Origin: Branchiostoma floridae
Lineage: Eukaryota > Chordata > Leptocardii > Amphioxiformes > Branchiostomatidae
Length of the DNA stretch: 64,000 bases
Assembly: GCF_000003815.2 (NCBI RefSeq)
Contig: NC_049993.1
Location: 7,997,762-8,061,761, forward strand
Direction of reading: 5' to 3'
Below the pieces are notes generated by a model that searched no databases, was not told the origin of the DNA, and saw nothing but the letters and a program-made list of their open reading frames with translations. Every line of letters begins with the position of its first letter. Position 1 is the first letter of the stretch. A program made the translations under genes and the position numbers. Shown here piece by piece: positions 48,601 through 51,671 of this stretch.

Positions 48601-49142
48601 TGACACATCTTATATCTTCACCATTCGGTTTAACTCGGATGAACTACACTTCAAGAAGAATCTTTATTAACGTTTTATTGAATGTATGTTTTGCAATGAC
48701 AATCGCTACATGAAATACTATGCACTAGTCATTTCCTTCGCCAAGAAGGATATGTTTTCGGTTATGCCATAGGGTGATGGGTCTACATGTAGGTCAACAG
48801 CATATAAGTCGAGAAATTGTTGAAGGAACTTCGTGATTTTTGGTTGGTGTATAGCGGTTGTGGAAAGGAAGACAAAGTTCGAAAACGGTTTACCTGGCGT
48901 TTCCTACGGTACTGCAGCGAGCTTTGTATCTTGTACGCTGTTTTTACCATAAAGTTACATTTTCTTCTTACCCCATCGCTTGCAGCAGTTACAGTGGATT
49001 CAACAACGTCGGTCATGCTAAGAACGAGGACCCTCCCATCACGTCCACCGCCATCCTGCTCCTGCTGTTAGGGGTACTGCTGACCATAATAAGCGCAGCC
49101 GGTATTACCTTCTACTGCCACGTGGTCAGAAGAAGACGTTAA
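1290..49142 (+). CDS. Type I membrane protein with two tandem TPM/MOLO1-like modules (8 exons)
   Basis: Exons: 1290-1476, 40050-40232, 40837-41035, 41783-41901, 45812-45994, 47248-47419, 48016-48165, 48986-49142. Phases agree at every junction (1,1,2,1,1,2,2) and the total is 1350 nt, 449 residues plus TAA. Order: signal peptide (1-22), module 1 (about 28-190), module 2 (about 195-347), basic linker rich in His, Lys and Pro (348-418), transmembrane helix (about 420-442), tail HVVRRRR. Modules share four cysteines (34/201, 43/210, 75/240, 123/290), a CDP motif opening an Asp/Glu-rich helix, a hydrophobic strand (VQIAAVVL / FAVVVVVV) and CG followed by a second strand. This layout resembles the TPM domain of MOLO-1 (C. 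elegans levamisole receptor auxiliary subunit). The fold assignment comes from pattern recognition, not a search. Ligand or receptor partner is unknown. The 38.6 kb first intron is the weakest link, but exon 1 supplies exactly the missing first third of module 1. Confidence 0.8.
1540..3985. other. Intron stretch without recognised genes
   Basis: AT-rich unique-looking sequence. The only structural mark is a 17-base poly-G run at 2654-2670, a candidate G-quadruplex former. Confidence 0.4.
3988..4233. mobile_element. PIF/Harbinger-like MITE, copy 1
   Basis: A 246-bp element with inverted ends AGGTGGTATCTCACTGCAC, flanked by TTA at 3985-3987 and 4234-4236. The TTA duplication is the hallmark of PIF/Harbinger insertion. 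No coding capacity. Confidence 0.75.
4405..4436. repeat. (GT)n microsatellite
   Basis: Interrupted GT dinucleotide run. Confidence 0.9.
4617..4873. mobile_element. PIF/Harbinger-like MITE, copy 2
   Basis: Same family as the element at 3988-4233: ends GGTGGTACCTCATTACAC and GTGTAGTGAGATACCACC, with shared inner blocks (TTATTTTCGCCGATTTTTAT, CGAACCCCGCAGTGCCGCAC). Ends have diverged and no clean target duplication remains. Confidence 0.65.
4897..5074. mobile_element. PIF/Harbinger-like MITE, truncated copy 3
   Basis: One end only, in the opposite orientation to its neighbours: it shares the ATTTTGTTGTCTTCTAGATC and CCGCAGTGCC blocks and ends GTGCAGTGAGATCCCACC. Three copies within 1.1 kb suggest local amplification. 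Confidence 0.5.
5219..5896. repeat. Tandem array, about four copies of a 160-175 bp unit
   Basis: Units begin near 5219, 5380, 5539 and 5708, each with ACGCATCAAACAAAGCTGTC (the last diverged), GTACTGAAGTACTCAGC and ATTGGTTCACTGG. Unit length varies by small indels. Confidence 0.85.
5940..5980. repeat. CT-rich low-complexity tract
   Basis: Pyrimidine run of CTCTCTCCCC type. Confidence 0.8.
6253..6430. mobile_element. Tc1/pogo-type MITE with TA duplication
   Basis: A 178-bp element with ends CAGTCAAACCTGT and ACAGGTTTGACTG, flanked by TA at both sides. The interior repeats GGCCACCTCT and ACCTGTCTATAGTGGCCAC in both orientations. Diverged relatives lie at 46159 and 47519. Confidence 0.8.
6440..7984. 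other. Intron stretch without recognised genes
   Basis: Nothing gene-like seen. The segment near 7225-7305 is a diverged relative of 9236-9315 (both contain a TTTTCA-GATTA-TCACGG core and TTGATTTTAA). Confidence 0.4.
7985..8970. repeat. Diverged direct duplication, one copy interrupted by a MITE
   Basis: Copy 1 (about 7985-8078 joined to 8657-8697) and copy 2 (about 8841-8970) share TTCTTGGG(C/T)CTGGAAA, ACAAGTAAAAT, AATGTGTATTT and TAACAAGACGG in the same order. Copy 1 is split at TTA by the element at 8079-8656, while copy 2 keeps the empty TTA at 8925-8927. Confidence 0.75.
8079..8656. mobile_element. PIF/Harbinger-like element with 33-bp inverted ends
   Basis: Ends GGCCACAGCAAGTAAATTTT continuing ATGGATGACATC, inverted at 8624-8656, flanked by TTA at 8076-8078 and 8657-8659. 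It is 578 bp with no transposase frame. The duplicated empty site at 8925-8927 confirms the insertion. Confidence 0.85.
9003..9580. repeat. Near-identical 176-bp direct repeat
   Basis: 9003-9178 and 9405-9580 differ at about six positions (roughly 97% identity). They are GC-rich (blocks CCGAGGGTTCGGCGTGAGAC, GAGATGGCGAAAGGAGCAAT). The spacer is unrelated except for a short re-copy of CGCAGATTTTCC at 9177. The frames inside are shared between copies only because the DNA is; no gene is claimed. Confidence 0.85.
9600..11752. other. Intron stretch without recognised genes
   Basis: Mostly AT-rich. A short GTTTCAGACAGCATCCAC block near 9908 is a fragment of a repeat also present at 38380, 39901 and 61815. 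Confidence 0.4.
11762..11859. mobile_element. 98-bp foldback element with 9-bp target duplication
   Basis: The element begins TAGCCTGGGT and ends ACCCAGGCTA; the inner arms ATTTCTACCGGGGCTCCTTA and the inverse pair almost perfectly around a loop of about 20 bases. Flanks AGAAATGAC at 11753-11761 and 11860-11868 are identical. A 9-bp duplication fits Mutator-type insertion. Confidence 0.85.
11870..14130. other. Intron stretch without recognised genes
   Basis: Nothing convincing seen on either strand; short open frames at 12300-12660 and 13460-13825 lack splice signals and family motifs. Confidence 0.4.
14131..14423. repeat. 84-bp direct repeat bracketing a truncated MITE
   Basis: 14131-14214 and 14340-14423 share ATTTGATGTGGCACAGTCCA, TTCCGTCTGGCTGGAG and GTGGGGAATCCGTCATTCA. 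Between them, 14268-14339 is the left part of the AGGTGG Harbinger-like family (AGGTGGACTCTCACTGCAC, preceded by TTA), cut off exactly where the second copy begins. Confidence 0.75.
14430..15905. other. Intron stretch without recognised genes
   Basis: Nothing gene-like recognised. Confidence 0.4.
15910..16175. repeat. Tandem array, about 2.5 copies of a 105-bp unit
   Basis: Units share CAGTAGTCTAAAGTATTTC, AAATACA and AGATTATAGATT, with a growing number of differences in the third. Confidence 0.7.
16503..17010. repeat. Tandem array, three copies of a 165-175 bp unit
   Basis: Each unit contains CATACTAGTT, CTTAGAATGAGCTA, ACCGTATCAACCTTGTAAAT and AACGAAAATGTACAGGCAGG. Identity between units looks above 85%. 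Confidence 0.85.
17095..17160. repeat. ATCA-rich minisatellite
   Basis: Four short repeats of TATATCATCAGTTACATCA type. Confidence 0.7.
17165..18300. other. Intron stretch without recognised genes
   Basis: Nothing gene-like recognised. Confidence 0.4.
18314..19755. repeat. Cluster of interleaved direct repeats
   Basis: Three families: 18398-18500 with 19328-19437 (CTTTTACAATC and AGGACATCACCAAAAGA blocks); 18314-18375 with 18588-18640 (GCCTTC and ATGGACACCAATG); 19478-19575 with 19656-19755 (CAAACTTCCTATCTTTAAAA, GGAAGGCCACCCGCACTTGG). The last pair has a 178-bp period and high identity. Confidence 0.75.
18903..18937. other. Perfect 14-bp stem-loop
   Basis: GACCCAGTTCTCGC pairs with GCGAGAACTGGGTC around a seven-base loop. 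Function unknown; it may be a transposon remnant. Confidence 0.7.
19760..21237. other. Intron stretch without recognised genes
   Basis: Short open frames only, with no family motifs recognised. Confidence 0.4.
21241..21452. mobile_element. PIF/Harbinger-like MITE with TAA duplication
   Basis: A 212-bp element with ends GGGCGTGGTCACATAGGTCG and the inverse (CGACCTATGTGACCTCGCCC, near-perfect), flanked by TAA at 21238-21240 and 21453-21455. A related GATCGTACGAC fragment lies near 23737. Confidence 0.8.
21460..24160. other. Intron stretch without recognised genes
   Basis: Nothing convincing recognised apart from the short GATCGTACGAC fragment near 23737. Confidence 0.4.
24167..24534. mobile_element. 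Inverted-repeat element sharing the ATGGATGACATC inner end
   Basis: Ends GGCCATGTTGATTTGATTAT continuing ATGGATGACATC, inverted at 24503-24534. It is 368 bp. The inner 12 bases match the ends of the element at 8079-8656. No clean target duplication (TTAC left, TAAG right). Confidence 0.75.
24540..27336. other. Intron stretch without recognised genes
   Basis: A short direct repeat (AAAGTTGGTT(G/A)CAA and AATTGCCATGA) occurs at about 26978-27008 and 27052-27080. Otherwise nothing recognised. Confidence 0.4.
27623..28168 (-). pseudogene. C-terminal part of the same reverse transcriptase
   Basis: EIQRVTTFKLLGVHISYDLT, WDAHIQYMLSRVRPRIYYLC and RPILEYASPVW are typical of the region after the YADD motif in CR1-like elements. 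It continues the protein broken at 30383 and ends at a stop at 27623. Confidence 0.8.
28170..28860. repeat. Tandem array, about four copies of a 155-170 bp unit
   Basis: Units start near 28244, 28397, 28555 and 28721 and share AATGACCT-AAATTTGGTA, GGCATACGGTACA and AAAATGCTTAATTTTGG. This is the left part of the block inserted into the retrotransposon. Confidence 0.75.
28929..29136. mobile_element. MITE with CTGTAAATGCA ends and TA duplication
   Basis: A 208-bp element with ends CTGTAAATGCA and TGCATTTACAG, flanked by TA. The interior has repeated TTCGCGGTGG and its inverse, giving a strong foldback. Nested inside the insertion that breaks the retrotransposon. Confidence 0.8.
29220..30345. 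repeat. Minisatellite-like array of 100-130 bp units, interrupted
   Basis: Recurring blocks GGAAGAGTCCATTCTTGCA, TTTTTGGACTGG-CTATTTT and GCAATTTTACA appear about eight times. The array is split by a retrotransposon 3' end (about 29440-29805). Confidence 0.7.
29440..29805 (+). mobile_element. 3' end of a non-LTR retrotransposon, nested
   Basis: Non-coding 3' tail ending CAAATAAAGAAATAAAGAAA, a short-repeat terminus. It includes a hairpin (GGGAGGACAA near 29701 pairing with TTGTCCTCCC near 29738). Hairpin plus repeated tail is typical of CR1/L2-like 3' recognition structures. Confidence 0.6.
30383..31357 (-). pseudogene. Reverse transcriptase domain, non-LTR type
   Basis: About 324 codons without a stop. 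Motifs in order: GAGPDQIPSW (42-51), a DYRQISLVSSVGK block (99-111), SSQHGF (131-136), FVDFSRAFDTIDH (169-181), GVPQGGLLSPLLF (227-239), KYADD (258-262), and GKKTKDMVIS (297-306). YADD and FVDFSRAFD are the catalytic motifs of CR1/jockey-type reverse transcriptase. It stops at TIAGN, where the family normally continues into the thumb, because another sequence is inserted. Broken and not functional. Confidence 0.85.
31400..32570. other. Intron stretch without recognised genes
   Basis: Only a short coding-like motif on the minus strand near 31418-31482 (SDDEKVMLDQAAEQ), discussed as a finding. Confidence 0.35.
32576..32819. mobile_element. GC-rich inverted-repeat element
   Basis: Inner arms CAAACCGGGGCCCGG and CCGGGCCCCGGTTTG, with outer parts CCCTGT and CGTCAC also inverted but shifted by an indel. 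It encloses an AT-rich centre. Target duplication not clear. Confidence 0.6.
32825..33970. other. Intron stretch without recognised genes
   Basis: Nothing recognised; open frames near 33061 and 33481 show no family motifs. Confidence 0.4.
33976..34545. repeat. Tandem duplication, one copy interrupted by a MITE
   Basis: Copy 1 is 33976-34010 joined to 34257-34372; copy 2 is 34397-34545. Shared blocks: CTGCTTAATCAC, TTACCGTTTCTGTGCAT-like, TTTATCGCATCC and GAATGAGATAGT-ACGCGATCAG. Period without the insertion is about 172 bp. Confidence 0.85.
34011..34256. mobile_element. PIF/Harbinger-like MITE with TTA duplication and paralogous empty site
   Basis: A 246-bp element with ends GGCCCCCTTTCTACTAGACG and CGTCATAGTGGAAAGGGGGTA-type inverse, flanked by TTA at 34008-34010 and 34257-34259. 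Copy 2 of the surrounding duplication has TCA at the same place with no insertion. Confidence 0.88.
34550..35525. other. Intron stretch without recognised genes
   Basis: Nothing recognised. Confidence 0.4.
35534..36011. mobile_element. Long-inverted-repeat element with 8-bp duplication and TTCGCAAC subrepeats
   Basis: A 478-bp element starting GGTTACAGG and ending CCTGTTACC, flanked by CTCTTTAG at 35526-35533 and 36012-36019. Each arm of about 160 bases contains several TTCGCAACAA-type subrepeats followed by a shared AT-rich block (GATAGCCTAATAGTATTAGA). The centre is GC-rich. An 8-bp duplication fits hAT or P superfamily insertion. Confidence 0.88.
36020..36650. other. Intron stretch without recognised genes
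   Basis: Nothing recognised before the tRNA-like gene. Confidence 0.4.
36657..36729 (-). tRNA. tRNA-Ile (anticodon GAT), probably a degenerate copy
   Basis: 73 nt on the minus strand. D-arm GCTCAGTTGGTTAGAGC, anticodon stem TCGTG/CGCGA with loop CTGATAA (anticodon GAT), variable AGGTC, acceptor GACCGGT/GCTGGCC with one mismatch at pair 2. The T-loop is TTCGAC, one base short, so the B box is damaged. A T7 run about 10 bases downstream could stop Pol III. Cytosolic animal tRNA-Ile normally has AAT or TAT anticodons. Likely pseudogene. Confidence 0.75.
36932..37142. mobile_element. Inverted-repeat MITE
   Basis: Core ends ACTGGATAAAAAACGGA-ATTTACTTCC are inverted at 37090-37118; weaker similarity extends outwards to TCAAATAC on both sides. 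The interior has a second inverted pair (GTGGCATCCATCA / TGATGGATGTCAC). Confidence 0.7.
37680..37830. repeat. AT microsatellite cluster
   Basis: Repeated AGAGAATAGAAGAGCACAAT followed by (TA)n tracts, twice. Confidence 0.8.
38278..38445 (-). repeat. Dispersed repeat, copy A
   Basis: Inverse orientation of the repeat at 39901-40040; shared blocks include TTGGAAACGGTCAGA and its complement, and ACCCAGGTAATAAGATACAC. Family fragments also lie near 9908 and 61785-61830. Confidence 0.65.
38466..39003 (+). mobile_element. 3' end of a non-LTR retrotransposon with zinc-binding C-terminus
   Basis: A 144-codon open frame ends the element. It carries RISDHPLEIEAGRYNRTPPD and a C-x2-C-x11-H-x4-C motif (CIFC...HFVLEC), seen at the C-terminus of many non-LTR retrotransposon proteins. 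It is followed by a 3' tail with GCAATAAACTTCATTGTCAT. The reverse transcriptase itself is absent, so this is a 5'-truncated dead copy. Confidence 0.65.
39010..39900. other. Intron stretch without recognised genes
   Basis: Two related blocks (TACCCATAAGACGAAAAGTGAG near 39031-type and ACCCATGAGTCGAAAAGTCAG near 39176) mark a diverged direct repeat. No gene seen. Confidence 0.35.
39901..40040 (+). repeat. Dispersed repeat, copy B, abutting the exon 2 acceptor
   Basis: Contains CGTCTGACCGTTTCCAAAAT and TTATTACCTGGTTGTCTAAC. Similarity to copy A ends about 10 bases before the CCTTACAG acceptor of gene 1 exon 2. Confidence 0.65.
40050..41035 (+). CDS. Exons 2 and 3: core and end of TPM-like module 1
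   Basis: Exon 2 (40050-40232, 183 nt, phase 1 to 1) has acceptor CCTTACAG and donor GTAAGT; it encodes residues 63-123 with the strand GGVQIAAVVLDN and the run AKRLAKEIGEIRYPDNLNCG. Exon 3 (40837-41035, 199 nt) has acceptor CATTCCAG and donor GTAAGA; it encodes YAVIFSFEEPVVGVFSSSD, an extra cysteine (C151) with no partner in module 2, and a closing amphipathic helix. The intron between them holds a compound microsatellite that ends about 28 bases before the exon 3 acceptor. Confidence 0.82.
40612..40808. repeat. Compound microsatellite
   Basis: CTAT, CA, TA and GA dinucleotide/tetranucleotide tracts in succession, in intron 2, ending about 28 bases before exon 3. Confidence 0.9.
41783..47419 (+). 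CDS. Exons 4 to 6: TPM-like module 2
   Basis: Exon 4 (41783-41901) mirrors exon 1 without the leader: KDVVKVCGDPAGPDVCDP. Its donor is ACAG|GTCTGC, weaker than the others. Exon 5 (45812-45994) is 183 nt, the same length and phase as exon 2, and encodes GGFAVVVVVVPNLPDS and a helix with RARAKKLAMDIA ending in ECG. Exon 6 (47248-47419) mirrors exon 3: VVTVFSINEAAAAVSL and a helix ending TALDDVRTALS. Exons are GC-rich compared with the AT-rich introns. Module 2 keeps the four shared cysteines but lacks a counterpart of C151. Confidence 0.82.
44510..44548. other. Perfect 16-bp stem-loop
   Basis: AACTTAAACGACTTGC pairs with GCAAGTCGTTTAAGTT around GAAAGTT. Isolated, no flanking duplication seen. 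Confidence 0.75.
45570..45620. repeat. (TA)n microsatellite, about 25 units
   Basis: Nearly pure AT dinucleotide run in intron 4, about 190 bases before exon 5. Confidence 0.95.
46159..46310. mobile_element. Diverged relative of the Tc1/pogo-type MITE at 6253
   Basis: Begins CAGTCAAACCTATACAAGTG and keeps GACCACCTCTATATAGGGAC and the TTACCACCTG block; the right inverted end is lost. Confidence 0.65.
46701..47083. mobile_element. Inverted-repeat element, hAT-like ends
   Basis: Left end AGGGGTGGGTACCGG, right end GTACCCACCCCT. Flanks CTGTCAGT and TTGTCAGT are similar but not identical, so an 8-bp duplication is possible. Confidence 0.5.
47519..47690. mobile_element. Second diverged relative of the MITE at 6253
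   Basis: Keeps GGTCAAACATGTACAAGAGA, ACCGCC and GAGGACCATTTGGGCAATG in family order. Strongly decayed. Confidence 0.45.
47775..47893 (+). pseudogene. Dead tandem duplicate of exon 7
   Basis: This stretch repeats 47958-48080, including the pyrimidine tract, the CGCTAG acceptor and the first 60 coding bases of exon 7 at roughly 92% identity. The copy has TAG at 47843-47845 in place of CAG, and it diverges into AATAATTAG before any donor. The offset between copies is 183 bp. It is in intron 6 and cannot code for a useful linker. Confidence 0.75.
48016..48165 (+). CDS. Exon 7: basic, His- and Pro-rich juxtamembrane linker
   Basis: The exon runs from acceptor GGGCGCTAG to donor CAG|GTAAGG, phase 2 to 2. 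It encodes PVVLQQKQQKPVPAAKK, then a stretch with PPAHHVKRHHYVAPP. This is a low-complexity extracellular stalk between module 2 and the membrane. A damaged duplicate of its acceptor and first 60 nt lies 183 bp upstream. Confidence 0.75.
48166..48985 (+). other. Intron 7 of gene 1
   Basis: Contains a short (CAA)n run at about 48421-48436. No other feature recognised. Confidence 0.5.
48986..49142 (+). CDS. Exon 8: transmembrane helix and stop
   Basis: Acceptor CGCTTGCAG is followed by 52 codons and TAA at 49140-49142. The hydrophobic run AILLLLLGVLLTIISAAGIT (residues 420-439, continuing FYC) is flanked outside by an acidic/Pro stretch (KNEDPP) and inside by HVVRRRR. The basic inner flank fits a type I, stop-transfer topology with almost no cytoplasmic tail, so any signalling would need a partner. 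Confidence 0.82.
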
Positions 49143-49230
49143 GTTCTGTACATACAACTCTTTAACATCATTATGCACTTCCGAAAATCAATTTGATCAC
49201 GTTGATAGAGGGTTAGGATATTGGATTAAT

Positions 49231-49369
49231 TATAGTCTCACTTGCTTACGTTTCGCAAAAGCGCCACCTACATCAGTTACATATAGCAACGAGAAGTAAC
49301 ACTCCAGTTTGAAGCTCTCTGAGGAAGATGTCTGCTTGGCATCGAAACGCGTAAGCAGGTGAGACTATA
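49231..49369. mobile_element. Short inverted-repeat element (MITE-like)
   Basis: Ends TATAGTCTCACTTGCTTACG and its inverted counterpart at 49345-49369 (a few mismatches) enclose about 90 bases. No clear target duplication beyond a possible TA. It is probably in the 3' UTR of gene 1. Confidence 0.5.
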
Positions 49370-50288
49370 GGTTGTGTAAAAGAAAACTACAATATCCATC
49401 ATTATGCACTGTCCTAACAAGCAGAACTAGACAACAGAGAGCATAGGTGTCATCTAAGGTCACAAAGGTATGTCTTGCATTCTGCTGCTGCATTAATAAA
49501 TTAATGTGATTTCCCAGTTGGAAAGAAATCAAAACGTCCTGTTCAGATAGATATCAATATACATTTCAGAATTCATGTCTGAAATCACACAATGATATCT
49601 TAATTTGAAAGGGACCAGGTAAGTTTGTATCAAACCTATCTGTTCCTCTTACAGGAGTCCGTAATGTATACTCAGAACAGGTAAAGGTAAAGATGTACAC
49701 TTTGTAGCCACGATATATTAGACAGGCAAGCATGACTGTATTTTCCTGAAGACAGGGTCTTAACATTACAACTAGGGTACTATATAGTTGGCAGTATGGC
49801 CGGACGAGGACTGCAAATTGAAGGTGACAAATACAGATTAAACAGCCGTGTGACTATCATTAAGTACATGTACCCGTGTCAAGACATTTGCTTGTAGAAA
49901 AGGAACATGCATAAAATCAACTTGCAAGAAAAGTTGGACACATGCAGACATGCTTTTCAATTTTCTAACAAAACAACAACAACACACACACATGAAGCCG
50001 AATAAGTAAAAAGGTGATACAATAAATTCAAGCGACAAACTTTTCGGACCAGCATCACTTAGTAGCATATCCCTGTTTACCATCCTGTTCAATGTTATGT
50101 ACATTTTCCCAATGCACGTGTCTGCGTTGTATGTGTCTTGTGGTATATGGTATACACTGCACATCATAGATAATAAATATGACATGTGAAATATTAGCCA
50201 GGAGTATGCACTGGTTGAAAGATTTTAGATCGATGTGTAAATATGACAGCTATGCTATATGATATATTGTAGTCAAGTAATGTAGGGC

Positions 50289-50294
50289 AATAAA
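50289..50294 (+). promoter_or_regulatory. Candidate polyadenylation signal of gene 1
   Basis: AATAAA about 1.15 kb after the stop codon. Others lie at 49495-49500 and 50511-50516. Which one is used cannot be decided from sequence. Confidence 0.35.
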
Positions 50295-51002
50295 ATATAA
50301 GGCAGCATTTAGATAGATGTACATTTGCTCACTCTTGTGTCAACGAATTATGGAACATTCAAACGTATGTCATGTAATTGTTACCAGCAGTTCTTCTTCA
50401 TTGTAATGATGTTTTAGAATAGTGTAACATTACATGAATGTCAAACATTAAGAAGAAAGAATGTGCATGTTTGCAACAAAAATTTCTTGGACTTAGCTCC
50501 CTTGCACTGAAATAAAGGTAACCCTTATTTGAACTTGAATATTATTGGTGTCAACAGCAGAATAAAGGGCTTTCAAAGTAATGGACTCTATCCAGTGTTT
50601 TTGAAACAGAAAAAATGTCCACAATCTTTATCCATAACATCCACCTTAAAACACAAATCCAATACGTGTAAAAATAACTCTACATTAATTGCAATACCAA
50701 CAAGCTGGAAAGTCGATTTCAATATCAACAAGGAATTCATGAAACTGCAATTCATTGCTACTTTTGACAGGAACAGTTTTGAAATTCCAAGTGTTCAAAT
50801 TTTTCAAACAATTCTCAGTACCTTTTTATAAACAACATTCAATACTTGAATGTCAAGCTAAAAACAAAGCCTAGAATAAATATCAAATGCAATTGCAATT
50901 TTTATAACTACATTAACTATAACTGCTAATGTTCAATTATAGCAAAGTTTTGGTAAATGTCATCTTTCTTGCTATGAGGAAATTCTCCACTCTCCACTCA
51001 TC

Positions 51003-51671
51003 TCAGAAGAACATAAGACGTGTCTGACCGCCTCTTGCGCCGGGTACCTTCTCGTATGTGAGCTTGCGTCTCTTTGTGGCTGAAGACATGGTAACATGAC
51101 TGAAGTCATCTGGGTACATTGCATACTGTTCATTGAGCTCAAATGCTGAAAATACAAGGTTACATGAGTACTTTTGCTCAGAATATTCCATGTTCAAATG
51201 GCTCAGCGATCAGGCTTGAGAGGTTATGGGTTTGAGTCCTGGCTAGATGTTGTGATCTTCGAAAATGCACTTTGGCTTTCTTCACTCCACCCAAGTTTTA
51301 AGGGGTACCTGACTTTGGTCGGGGAGGTAAAGGGCAGTGAAAGAATGATGGAATCTGCCTTCCAATAACATTCACTGGACACAGTGAGTAACAACTCACT
51401 GCCCCTAAGGCTTCAGAAAGGCTAGTACCTTTACCCTTTGAAATGGCCTGATAACTTTATTCCGACCAGTAGTCTTCTCATTTTCAGAGGTGATAGTTTT
51501 GTAAATAAATGCACAAAAAAAGACAGTGAAAACAATGTCTACAAGAGTCTAAACGGTGATAGCATTTATCAAACAATAAAAACACATCCACTATACATCA
51601 CCTCTGTCCTCAATGTCAGCATGGCGTGATGGAACCCTGTGGTCGGAGGGATCCCTGGCTACCATCGGTGT
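51003..51671 (-). CDS. SHOC1: SHOC1 last two exons and conserved C-terminal tail
   Basis: Exon 51602-51671 encodes [20 protein letters not shown] then EDR, ending in phase 1 with donor GAG|GTGATG. Exon 51003-51145 begins after TATTTTCAG with [17 protein letters not shown] and ends [26 protein letters not shown]. The basic [12 protein letters not shown] block followed by GQTRLxFF at the very end is the most family-like stretch of the gene. It looks like a peptide-docking motif, close to but one residue short of a PCNA-interacting box. Confidence 0.78.

Larger units (their letters stand above)
49143..51002. other. Intergenic region between convergent genes
   Basis: Holds the 3' UTR of gene 1 and presumably that of the SHOC1 gene, which converges from the right. 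It is AT-rich, with one short inverted-repeat element at 49231-49369. No other gene seen. Confidence 0.5.
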
